Source of the DNA: Wuchereria bancrofti
Lineage: Eukaryota > Nematoda > Chromadorea > Rhabditida > Onchocercidae
Assembly: GCA_005281725.1 (NCBI GenBank)
Contig: SSBO01000012.1
Span: forward strand, 17,196,603-17,260,602
Direction of reading: 5' to 3'
Length of the DNA: 64,000 bases
Part shown: piece by piece, positions 39,880 through 50,800 of the stretch
Layout of the letters: each line of letters begins with the position of its first letter
Numbering within the stretch: position 1 is the stretch's first letter
Notes under the pieces: generated by a model
What the model saw: the letters and a program-made list of their open reading frames with translations, nothing else
What the model was told of the DNA's origin: nothing
Database searches by the model: none
Program-made: the position numbers and the translations under genes

Positions 39880-40342
39880 TTCGGCAGTAAGTGCTACAAA
39901 AAATTCCAAATGGATGTTTTGTCGACCAGTAAGTAGGTCTTTACTTATATTTGCGAACGAAAAAACTGATCAGTCGCGACATAGCACCACTAAACGATAA
40001 AAACCGATGATCAGCGAGCGACCTGGTATCACGCAAGGGATAAAAATCGATGAGAACAAAGTGACATTATGCAAATAGCGCGTGCCCCCCTTCTAGTCGC
40101 AGATCTCCTAGTGAGTCATTTAGCAATTTTACCTAGATGTACATAGCGTATAGTTATTTGCACCACTCACCAACGTGTAATCATACGTGCCGGACATAAC
40201 TCAGCGTCCTGCACTGGATTTGCCGAAAAAAGTTTGTACACAGTAACACACATACACAGTAATTTTAACAAATGAATAAGAAAACCTTGTCCATCCCACT
40301 TCAAAATGGATTAAATAAAAAGTAGCCGGAGAGCTGGGAAGT

Positions 40343-40496
40343 ACACGACGCACCACTGGCATTCGCACCCTCTAACAGATCAACCACTGGCGCTTCCACC
40401 ACACCTCGAACATATCCAGTCATCCAATCCATATATATATACATACATACACACACACAGACACACACATGCACACTTATCGATTATTGTTAAAGC
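40343..40496. repeat. Microsatellite-rich region just outside the duplication
   Basis: Immediately beyond the right copy lies a GC-richer segment, then (TA)n, (CATA)n and (CA)n tracts at about 40,431-40,475. It is the 5' flank of the plus-strand gene starting at 40,497. The dinucleotide tracts are likely to be length-variable. Confidence 0.7.
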
Positions 40497-41158
40497 ATGT
40501 ATGGAGCGGCGCAACAAGGAGAGATCGGAGGAAGGGTAACAATGCTCGCTGCAGTAGCACGATTGGAAGAGAAGTCCCGGGACACCTTAGAGTCGGGAAG
40601 AGGGGCACCCCTAGTGCCAGATGAGGTGAGGTGACACATGTGACTGCACTCCTGTCTTCAGTGAAGGAAGCAATGACGAAGTGAGAATAACTGAAGTACA
40701 AACTCAGAGTCGTTGCGGTCGCTGCAACATTAGGCACACCCTAAAAGATGATTGTTGAAGTAGCTGATGGCAGCAAGTGTGCATAACTGCTCCTATTGCT
40801 CTGCTTGAGATTGCTTAGCAATGTGATTTAGATGGTGCACTTTAGCTATGCATCAAAAATAATTCATTCCTGAACAACGTAAACAAATAAACGAATCCCT
40901 AAGTATCTTTCAATTCTTTCTTGTTCTGTTTATTGCCCTATGCAAACAAGTCAGGGGAATAAGAATTTATAAATATGCAAGATTTTTGTTTTTTAGAAAG
41001 GTATTGTGGAAGATACTTTCCGTACCGATAAGTTTGCATTTGATCCTGAACTTGGGCAAATGCTTTGCAGATACTCGAAAGTGCAAGATGAAAGCAGCAT
41101 ACCATTTCCAAATAGGTCACCAGTCACGTCTCCAATTCCAACAACAGCTACATTGTGA
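40497..41158 (+). CDS. Two-exon gene, 96 residues, unknown function
   Basis: Exon 1 (40497-40625) starts MYGAAQQGEIGG and ends at the donor GAG|GTGAGG. Exon 2 (40997-41158) follows TTTTTTAG in the same phase and ends with TGA. Exon 2 contains DTFRTDKFAFDPELGQML and a Ser/Pro-rich tail (FPNRSPVTSPIPTTATL). Exon 1 is less certain than exon 2: an alternative ATG at 40,501 lies in another frame, and the donor at GG|GTAACA is possible. The protein looks soluble and partly disordered. I do not recognise the family. It is divergently oriented to the Elongin A copies. Confidence 0.45.
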
Positions 41159-42410
41159 TAAATACCCTTATTCATGGATGTTCAAGCATGAATTGAGGAA
41201 CAGAAATGATGAAAAGAATTCAAAAAATGCTACTTGAATAATGCCACTCTTTTTAGAGGAAAAAAGTCAAATAATCGTTGGGATGGTTCCCGTAATCAAA
41301 AGTATGCTCATTGATGAAGATGCTAGATATCCTAATGTTATCTGTAAGAAGTTTTAATATGATACAGTTGTTTTTCAGTTTATTCGAACTTCAATTTTAA
41401 TAATCAAATGAGAAGAAAAGAAGCCCCCACTGTTTGTCTTAATTTAGTGTGGATAATTATGCTAGCTTATCAAGTTTGTGTAAACTTAAAAATATCTCTG
41501 CTTGTTAATAATGTACGGCATTTGATGCAAATAAACTCAAAAGATAGAGAGACCGAGACTTAGTGAAAATTGCTGTAAACTTTGAATTGTTTTAATCATA
41601 ACATTGAATAAGCGTCTTTACTGCGATAGAATCACCTTATAATTGTTTACTGATCCTTTGTTTACTTTTTACGTTTATTACTTCTGTTGTGTTAGTGTTT
41701 GTTCTTATGCGAACATGTCGCTTACCCATATCGATTTCGTCGTTTAGAATTAATAAGTTAGGAAAAGTTTCCTTTTCTCTATATTAATGTTGTATATTAT
41801 GACAAGAACTGCGCATCTCCATATAGATGCATATTTCCCTACCTTCTACAATTTGAAGTGGAAAAAGATCAAACTGGATAGATGGCGAAACCTACATGAT
41901 CAAACTTTAGGTGATTCCTCTCACTCGGAAGATATTAGAGAAAAAATTTAAGATTGAAATGATATTCAAATCCTTTTGTTCAACGTTACTCATGCAAAAA
42001 TTTTTCTCAAGTATGCCAATACTTACTAGAAATATTTATTGTAGAGTGTTAATTTGATACTCTTAAATACATAATTTCTGATTTATCAGAAGTTCATCCC
42101 AGCCAACACTTAGTTTCACCGTCTCGTCACTTTTCAAAGAGTTCAAATCGTTTCGACAAAAGCTTATTTTGGCATCCATTTATATCATTTATCCCCTATC
42201 AAGTATATTTGCTTCTATCATGTGCTTTTATTGTTACATTCATTAATTTGTGCTCAAGCATATTTTAGCGACCATTTCTTTCATTAGCTTCTTTTTATTT
42301 GAGATAAGTTGTGGTATTAAATAACAACAAGAAGTACTTTTGTTGTCGAGCCTGTTTTATTTTATTTCCTGCTTTTCCAAATATTAGGTGCAAGTGAGGA
42401 ATTTATTTTT
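41159..42410. other. AT-rich intergenic stretch
   Basis: No open frame with matching splice sites was found. The sequence is plain AT-rich DNA, presumably the 3' flank of the two-exon gene. Confidence 0.4.
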
Positions 42411-42654
42411 CTCAAATGGGTAATATTCGCTTTCCTGTTTCAGTGCCTTTGTTTCATCATGATCTCTCTATCCCAGACTTATTTCATGATTTCAAACTGT
42501 TTTTTGCAATCAAGTGATATTTTTTTTCCTGTAATGAACCATTTCATTCCAACTTAATGCATATTTTCAGTGCAAATAATCATTAGTAAAGTAATATATA
42601 AAATAATCTTTTTTACATAATTTCGAAGTTTGCGTCTCAATTTTCTTGATTGCA

Positions 42655-43056
42655 GCGTTTCTGCTGCACAGCTTGAAGCTAATCTATAAAACGGTAATAA
42701 GACAGTCAAGAGTGAATAATAAGTTCCTCCTCCAACCCATTCTTTTAAGCATCTCCCATTCCTTTTGGAACTCTCATCTCTTCATTATAAAACTCAAGCT
42801 TAACATCGATTGTGCACTGATTTACTGCTTAACATTCCTCACTGTATTATCTTTTTTCTGGAATGAATTTCAGGTTCATATGAAACAATCATTTCATCGT
42901 GCTACGAGCCGAATGCATTTCACTCATTATGGCACATGTAAAGTGTTGAAATGTAAAGAGTTGAAATTGTTTCCATGTGTACCTATGTACTCAGAGGTAT
43001 GGATCAACAATAAAGATTGCCGATTAATAAATGAATGGGTGGACGAAGACAAGTAA
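42655..43056 (+). CDS. Candidate small gene, last two exons
   Basis: Exon 42655-42691 follows TTGATTGCAG and reads FLLHSLKLIYKT up to the donor ACG|GTAATA. Exon 42871-43056 follows AATTTCAG in the same phase and runs to TAA, with a Cys/Lys-rich stretch (CKVLKCKELKLFPC) and an acidic tail (INEWVDEDK). An ATG followed by one base and a donor (ATGG|GTAATA at 42,416) would supply a start in the right phase, but this is speculative. In another frame the first exon reads VSAAQLEANL and stops, so it may instead be the end of a different gene. Confidence 0.25.
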   Translation, partial: AFLLHSLKLIYKTVIRQSRVNNKFLLQPILLSISHSFWNSHLFIIKLKLNIDCALIYCLTFLTVLSFFWNEFQVHMKQSFHRATSRMHFTHYGTCKVLKCKELKLFPCVPMYSEVWINNKDCRLINEWVDEDK

Positions 43057-44809
43057 TCTATGTGTCAGTGGATGATTTATCGTATAGTGGTCTCATATGT
43101 ATTAAATATACATTAAAAAAAAAAAACGATTTCAAAAATGTCACAACGACAGAAATTTCCATTCTGCAGATGATTACTTAATAACTGCGTAATTTCCTGT
43201 TCTGAGAAAGATATAGCGTATTTATTTTACTTTTAGTTTCATTCGCAGTCACTTTGATCATTGCAGATCTTATTTATTGCTGTTGAAACTATAATAGATA
43301 CTTTTATCTTTTCAGTACATTCATCTGTACGACTGTATCTTCTGCTTTTCCATTCCACCAGCAGCTTAATCTATATATTATTGGATTATGTCGCGAGAAA
43401 CATTTTAAAAAGTTGTTTTAAACTGTGCGACTGTTAAATCTATTCATCAATAAGATTTGAACAAAACTGACAGCAAGAATTGCATGGTTTTTCGTTATTT
43501 TCACTTTTTAACCGCTGAATACATCTATAATTTCCGGCTATACGGTAATATTCCGCAGACCTAATTGGCGAAGTTGGGTCTTGGAACTTCGCAGCTAACT
43601 ATTCTTCTGCTCATCCAAAATAGATCGATTCTTCTTTTTTTCCTTTTTTCTGGTAGATATACTATGCCTATGCTAATGGTATGGCCAACAAAGTTGGAGC
43701 AATGATAGTGTGAGAATTGCAGCGAATGATATTGAAAACTAAATGAAGTTTTAAAACGAATTTTCCACTTCTTTCATAAAAGCTTTGTTTGTTTGCAGCA
43801 GTAATGGTTGCTTACTCAGAATTTCTCTCACAACTAACTTTCTAATTATCATTTTCCTCATTAGATATTAACATTCACTAAACTGCATTGAGGTCAAATG
43901 ATCTTGACAACTTCAAGAAATCATTCACTAGACTGCATTCAACAGCTTACTGCTTTTAAGCTTAAAATTGTTTACGAAAAATATTCAGAGCATTCAATTA
44001 CGATTGAAGTCATATACTCTAGATACTTCCTTTGGGTGCGAGTTAAATGCAGTTTCTCTCTCTCGTTCCTTCTCTCAGAAGTTAATGAATTCAAAAGTTG
44101 CTGCTGAAATTCTGTCCCAGCTTGACCTCATATCTAACGAAATCTACAGACGAACATCCTCCGGCTAAACGTAAGGTCATCAGATAGCAGCTTTACGTTT
44201 AACTAAGGAATATATCTTTGAACTTTGAAGTTAAAGTATCAATGAATGAAGAATTGCTTCTCAACTCTTGTTCATCGATTTAAACAAAATCTCTAAGTTC
44301 GTTACTAATTTTGGAATTTAATAATAATATTCCAGAACGAATCTAAAATGCGTTTGGATCTACATCATCCTGTTTATACTGTTAACGTTGCAAAAAATAT
44401 TCTGCCGCATTAATTTTTCTCTCATGCTTTTTTGAATTGGATAGTTAAAAATTAGTGCAGCAAAAAGATTTTCAATCAATTTTCCAGTTTCGGAAAACTG
44501 TGGGAAAAAATTAATGCGGAGAAATTTTTTTGACATTTTGAAATAAATTGCACGCTAGTATTTCGATTTCATTGTCAGTTATAAATTATTTTTAACATTT
44601 CATATTACAAACATCAACATAGATTGCTTTTATTTTGTAACACCTGCTATCATTGGGATATCTCGCCCATTTGTAAGATCGTTTTGCGGCCTTATCTAGA
44701 TAACGACTGCAGATTACCCGTTCTCAGTTGTTTGTTTTCTCCAGCGTCACTATCTTTTTCAGCTAGACAAAAGCTGGTGTCATAGTCGTTTTGTTTCTCA
44801 CCAACACTG
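43057..44809. other. Intergenic stretch with inverted repeat
   Basis: No gene was identified. Short open frames at 43,898-44,168 overlap in two frames and lack splice support. An imperfect inverted repeat lies at about 44,395-44,530, with CCGCATTAATTTTT on the left and AAAAATTAATGCGG on the right, separated by roughly 90 bases. Confidence 0.4.
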
Positions 44810-45349
44810 ATGACAAAACACAAAACCGTGGCTATTAACAAGGTAAGCATTGCATCCAACTTGTCTCATTTCGCATCTCCTTGCAAGTTAACTCATTATC
44901 ACTTTTGTCACTCCTTTCACGAAATGTTCCCGTAGCACTGTTATCTCTAGCAATCTTTTTTATCATTTTCCTACTTCTCCATTCCGTATCTTATTGATCT
45001 GAGAGCATGAATGTCCTTTTTATTTAAGAAAGTCAGTAGTAATATTGTCTGGAGTGGCGCAAACGGAATCATCCAACAGCTGCTACTACAAATCTTTTTG
45101 GAGAGAAAAGATAGAGAAGCGAGTCTAGTCCGGGAAGTCTTATTGAATAGTCACAATCCTTTGTGCAGAGTATGCACAGACAGGGAAGAAAATATAATGT
45201 CAGTGCGACAGGCGCTAAGAAAGATTAAAGATAATCGCGTGCGTAACAGACGGCTTAGAATTTATAGAATAGCACAAAAGCGCATTCTGGTGCTAATGCA
45301 AGCAGCAAAACTAATTTCCAGAAAAACCAGAAGAATCTTGGATAAATGA
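44810..45349 (+). CDS. Candidate small basic protein, two exons
   Basis: Exon 44810-44842 encodes MTKHKTVAINK up to the donor AAG|GTAAGC. Exon 45029-45349 follows TTTTTATTTAAG in phase 0 and runs to TGA, giving 117 residues. The main exon is helix-like, then strongly basic (RKIKDNRVRNRRLRIYRIAQ). A single-exon version starting at the ATG at 45,011 would be 112 residues. I do not recognise it. The long open frame in AT-rich DNA and the good donor are the evidence, and nucleic-acid binding would only be a guess from charge. Confidence 0.35.
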
Positions 45350-47818
45350 ACAATCGAAATATTGAAGGGGAAAGTGGGAGAAATGCCACCACATATATCC
45401 TTCATTCATTCTATTCTCCTTCATCACACCTCGCAGGAGTGCTGGTGACATTGTTCGATTTCGTCCAGCATCGCTGCGCTTTGCTTCTACTCACAAGTGC
45501 ACTAAACACTCTGAGCTGCTGCTATTAAAATTTATTTGGCATTCCGCGGACTTTTCATTTACTAAAATTTCCTTCTATTTGTTGGAATTTCAAAGTGTTA
45601 CGATTATTATGTACTGCCCATCGGGCGGTTTTATTCCTTTCTTTCTACCTTTCATTCAAATTCACTTCAATGTCTCTGTTTTGCATCTTCACACTTGATA
45701 GCTGAATGCTTTATTTGCATTTTATTGAAAGATCAACCGAATGAAGGCAGAAAGGAATAACATTAAAAGTGGAATTTTTGAAAATTAAACTGAGAAAGCA
45801 GAGAATTCCGAAAGTGGATAAACTCATTTATTTCAAAATAATCGAAGATTTGGCTTATCAAAAGTTAAGAAATTTTTGTTAAAAAGCTTCATTTTTTTGC
45901 ACTACAAAAAAATGGTTTAGAATGAGATTTATCAAATACTTCTATAAGGTATCTGTCTGATAAACTTTTAATCTTCTCAAAAGTTTTTGCAAAACCATAC
46001 CATATTAAAACCTTTGAAATAAGCCCTCTCCATTTTACGCTCTTCAAAGGTAAATCTTTTGTATAGATGATTCGAGAAGTCTTTCTTTTTCAGATGCATA
46101 AGTCCCTGTTTCTATTTATGTCGAAATAATTTCATGAATTTCGGCTCATAGACTAATTCGTGTGAATGATTGTGCAAAAGCTATACAACCGAAATTTGAC
46201 TTTGGTAAATTTAAACAAAAAGAGAAAGGTGAGGGCCAGACAGCATAAAACAAACAGGCCTAACGGAATGTGCAATGTTTTTTTTGCAACAGCGAGAAAT
46301 TCATAATTACCATCAAAAGTACAATATAAATTTCGAAAAGTATGCTGATTTTCCAATCAGTTCAACTTTATGGTTCAAAATTTTTGGAAAGAGAATTTTG
46401 AAAAGGCTTCGAGTTTCCTGTAATTCATTTCCTTTTTCATTTCATGAGTGAACTTGACAAATAACAAATATATGCATATATATTATTTGTATTCCCCAAT
46501 GTAAAATATTGTCTGTCGTTTGTGTTTCTTTCAAATACATTTGCTTCCTTAAGAGATCTCTCGTGACACGTTGTCTTTTTTGATCCAAAAATTAGACCGA
46601 TTGCGTTCATCTGCTTCTACAGTTTTCGAAGTTGATCAGTTTTATACTCCTTAATGCATCTTTTATGCCGTTTAAATTAAGTTAAAGTTTAAAAAGATGG
46701 AAAAACAAAATTAGTTTATAGAGATTATTACTAGAGAATCTTTTAACTTTATGATTAAACTTTATGGTTGGCTTTCAATTTACAAATTTTTGTCTAAATC
46801 CTGTTGCAAATTCTTTCAATTTCAATTCATTTGACAATAATAAGAGTTTTCACTTACTGTTTCTTTTATACTGTTTAAATTATGTCGAGTTTTGAAGCAA
46901 AAGTATAAATGCACAAAAAGAGTAAACTTTTCAACAATATGAATGTAATTTTTAAATGAGTTATTTACAGTTGTTTAGAAATGACAGACCCAAGTAATTT
47001 GTAGCAAAAAAAAAAACTGATCATGAAACTAGTCACTAAGAGATCCTAATATGACGAAATACGAATGGATGAAAATAGTTTGCTCGATGTTCTTGATGAA
47101 ATAGAATAATGTGCAAGTAACTCGTAATTAATACCAATAACGAAACGATATTAAAATTACCCATATTATATTCATAATAATTACTTCAAATAACGTAAAT
47201 TGACGCTTCATGAACTAAGTATATTCTATTAAAACAATAAGCAAAAAAGTTCAATTAGTTTTAAGAAGTTTCTAATTGTACTTGGGCCATTTCCGCAATC
47301 CAAGAATGGAGGTTTTTCATAATACAGCACAGCAAACAACAAATCAGATTTACATATTTATGAAACGACTTGAACAGCAACAATAAAACTTTCAAAAGCA
47401 TTTTAATATTTTTAGATTAGAAGCTTTTTTTCGTGAATCGTTAATGAATTCGTTTGGCTAATTTTTTTTTTTTTTTTTTTGAACCAAATTAAACATTAAA
47501 TAAAATTGTAGGAATTGGTTTTTTAACCAGAAGTTTCTAAATATAATGCAGATTTTTTGATATATCACTTGCGAAATATCAATTGGATTTATGAGTTTTT
47601 CTTTTTTTTTCCATATATCATTTTGTCTAGCATTTAATAATATCATGTTGTCTGAAACTTTGCTTTAATTATTATCGTGTTTTCTTGTACATAAAAGTAT
47701 TCACGTGCTTTATTTAATTGATTATTTCGTCGATTTTCTCTCCTCGGTTCGCATTTTAGTTAGAAATTGTTTAATAGTCTCGATATTTTGTTTACAATCA
47801 GGAATCTGAGTTTTCAGA
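45350..47818. other. Intergenic stretch upstream of GPCR
   Basis: No gene found. It contains a 20-base T run at about 47,463-47,480 and other homopolymers. The GPCR promoter is expected in its right part. Confidence 0.4.
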
Positions 47819-50800
47819 ATGAAAGATGCTGGCGAGCTTATAGTAAGCAATGATAGTTCTGCAAATTTTAGCTACGATTACTATGAAGTTAGCACTTTCT
47901 TTAATTTAACAAACCATAATTGTTGAACATCAACTTAAGTGATGATCTTTTTTTTATCATATCAAAGTTAATCCAATAGTATTACTTATTGTTGTTAACA
48001 ATTAATTATTTCAAGTGATAGAGGATTGTTCTTTCTTAAAACTGACATACTTTAAAAAAATTCTTATCCAAAGGTTGCAAACAGAAAATGCAAAGACTTG
48101 TGATAAATGACAAGGGTTGTGAAATAATAAGTTGCTGAGATTTAAAAAGATGCCAGATATATTTAAAATTAGAACAAAGAGAACAAGGAACAAATGATGA
48201 ATAGAAAATATTTAAATAAACAAATGTTCGCTCTAGGGTTAGCGCTGAAATGCGAAATGAACCACAACACTATAAATATTCGTCAACAAACGATGGTCTA
48301 TTGACTAATTACCCTTACATTAGTTACATTATTACATTAGTTACATTCGAGATTATGTGCAATATTTATTTGCAAAGAAAACTTAGAAGGCAAGAAAAAG
48401 AACTGTTATTTTTTGAAATAAGAAAAGCTTAGATCGAAGCAGAAACTTTAATGAGTGCTCTGAAATCGAAAGAGAAAATTGATTTGTAGTGGAAAACAGA
48501 CCTTATTCTAAAGAATTGTGAATTAGAGAAGCTTTGATGAAGCTAATTGTTTTGCTTTCAATGAGATGGAAGGCGGTTGAAACAAAAGGGCCGGAACGAA
48601 TAAATTAACTGGTATTGTATTCAAACACAGCAATGTAAAAATTATTGAAATATTCAAAAAATAAAGGATTCAAAATTAATTGAATTTTTGCAAGTTATCA
48701 GATTTTTTTCCTGAACTGTTTCCAAAAGAAACAAAAAATAAAATTTTTTTTTACGTGTCAATTTTTTCCAGTGGCAGTTATAGGAATCTACAGACCTTAG
48801 AAATTTTGTGGGTAAATATTTTAGAGATTTATAAAGATTTATAATTAATCTAGATTTATACAGATTTGTAATGAATTCTTTACAATCTAGACGTATACAG
48901 ATATTTTTCTTTGTGTTTCTTCAGATGATAAGAATAAATTGAAATTTATCTTTAATTTGGTTTTCCGACTTTGTCGGATTATGCAAAGTGATGGAACACA
49001 ATGAATATGGATTGCTTCTGAGCCTAAAATATGTTTCAGATGAATATACTTTCATTTCAAATTATTCGAAATAGTTCGATAATTCATTTAAGACATAAAC
49101 TGGAATGAAAAATTATAAATTGGAATGAAGCCTTAAACAGCATCTAGTTTTTTCGTTTTGTTTTAAACAAAAAAAATTTATTGATGAAAAGCGTTATTAT
49201 TTCAAAAAAATCATACATTTTAATGTAACGGCCAAAATTGAATTCATTGCTTGAAGAATTTAAATAGTTTGTCACAATGAATTTTTTTACAACAGATTTC
49301 GTAACCTATGAAAAATACTAAAAGAATAGAGAAATAGGGTTCGAAATAGAGAAAATATAAATAAAGAAATAAAAACTAATTTAAAACCTTTTTAAATCTG
49401 TCCTTTTTTTCATTTCATTAAAATCAGTGTATGATTTTGTAATAAAAAGCTGCAATTGCTTCCAGAACAAATGATGTTGAAAAAAGAAAATCAATAAAAA
49501 CTTGCGGAAAGATAAGAAAGTTTAATAACGCATTTTATTGCAGTACATAGATGAACAAGATTTCTTGGCAAACGATCCAATTGTGAGGAATGTCGCCGCG
49601 GTTACATTACTTATTTACTTCATTGCTGCTATTGTTGGCATTCCAGCAAACATCTATGTGCTGATTCGAATGAAAAAGCTAGCTAAGTAATCTCTCAGTA
49701 CTTCTTTTTTATCAATTGCATAAAGTAATTTTAAAACAATCTGATGTGTGTTTTAATGTAATGCAAGTCTGTCTGTTTAAAGTCTAGAAATTTGATATAC
49801 TTGTTGAGTTTTGCAGGGGCAGTTATGTCTGCGAAGCTTCTTTAATCATACTAACTAATTTTATAACTTAGTTACACTAATTAATTTTATAGCAAACACA
49901 ACAGATAGTCGAAGAAATCAAGCGATTTCAGACAAACATGCTTATATCATTTCAGGAATGACAGCGAAAGATATCGTAGTGGTACCGGTATAGCGCTCTG
50001 CTCAATGGCAGCTGCTGATCTCTGTTCTTTATTATTGATACTATCACAGAATCTTATGCAATTATACCCACAACTTGGTGGCGATGAAGTACTTATGCAT
50101 TATGTTTGTAAGGTATCATAATTGTTTTGCAGTTTTCAATTTAAAGAACTAATCTTTTCACAGAATGCAATTTCACCGTACACAAATGTCAACATACATC
50201 GGTTAGTTAAAGATCGGTGGAGTAGCTTTACGAATACTGTTTATTTAGAGATCCTAGTCATAATGTATGATGGAACCAGTAAGGCTTTCGCTGAGAATAA
50301 ACATTTAAATAACTGGATAGTCGATAACTGGAAGAAGCAAGACTGTCCCTTCTGCTTTTGCCCATAGTAAAATGTAAATCAGGAGGAGATGGACTTTTAA
50401 AAAATGCTAAACTTCTCAAAAACCCTAGGTTTGACCCTTCCTCATATATCTACACTGAACAGGCATTAGGTTAAGGAGTTATAGGCGATGGATAAGCATA
50501 CGAAAAAAGCAAAATATCGTTTGTTGCTTTAGATATCCCTGAAGTTCACTAATATCATATAACAACAAACAAAGAGCTGGAAGAATGGGTTTTATTACTG
50601 ATGGATAAGTTACTGAGTTTTCCCCTACCTTCTGAATTATCTTCTTTCTTCTTCATAATCAGAAATGTTAAGTCTTTTTCCCTTTGCTTTATTTTACTAC
50701 AAATTTTTATTTTGGACATCGAAACTGACAAGAAAGCTGCAATCATCTCGATTAGTTGCAGCGTTAAAAGATTTCTGCTATGATTTTAAAGATAGTCGAT

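Larger units (their letters stand above)
33875..40342. repeat. Right copy of 6.5-kb duplicated segment
   Basis: It starts at GCACATGGTAACTGCG and ends at GAGAGCTGGGAAGT, matching 27,325-33,873 in the same order and orientation. It holds an orphan copy of the RRM gene's first exon and a wrecked Elongin A gene, and contains the 441-base gap at 37,771-38,211. Compared with the left copy it has many indels, including loss of roughly 430 bases corresponding to about 29,965-30,400. Confidence 0.95.

Noticed and set aside
45346..45528. Plus-strand frame following the candidate basic protein
   Set aside because: It overlaps the stop of the previous frame and shows no splice sites or motif.
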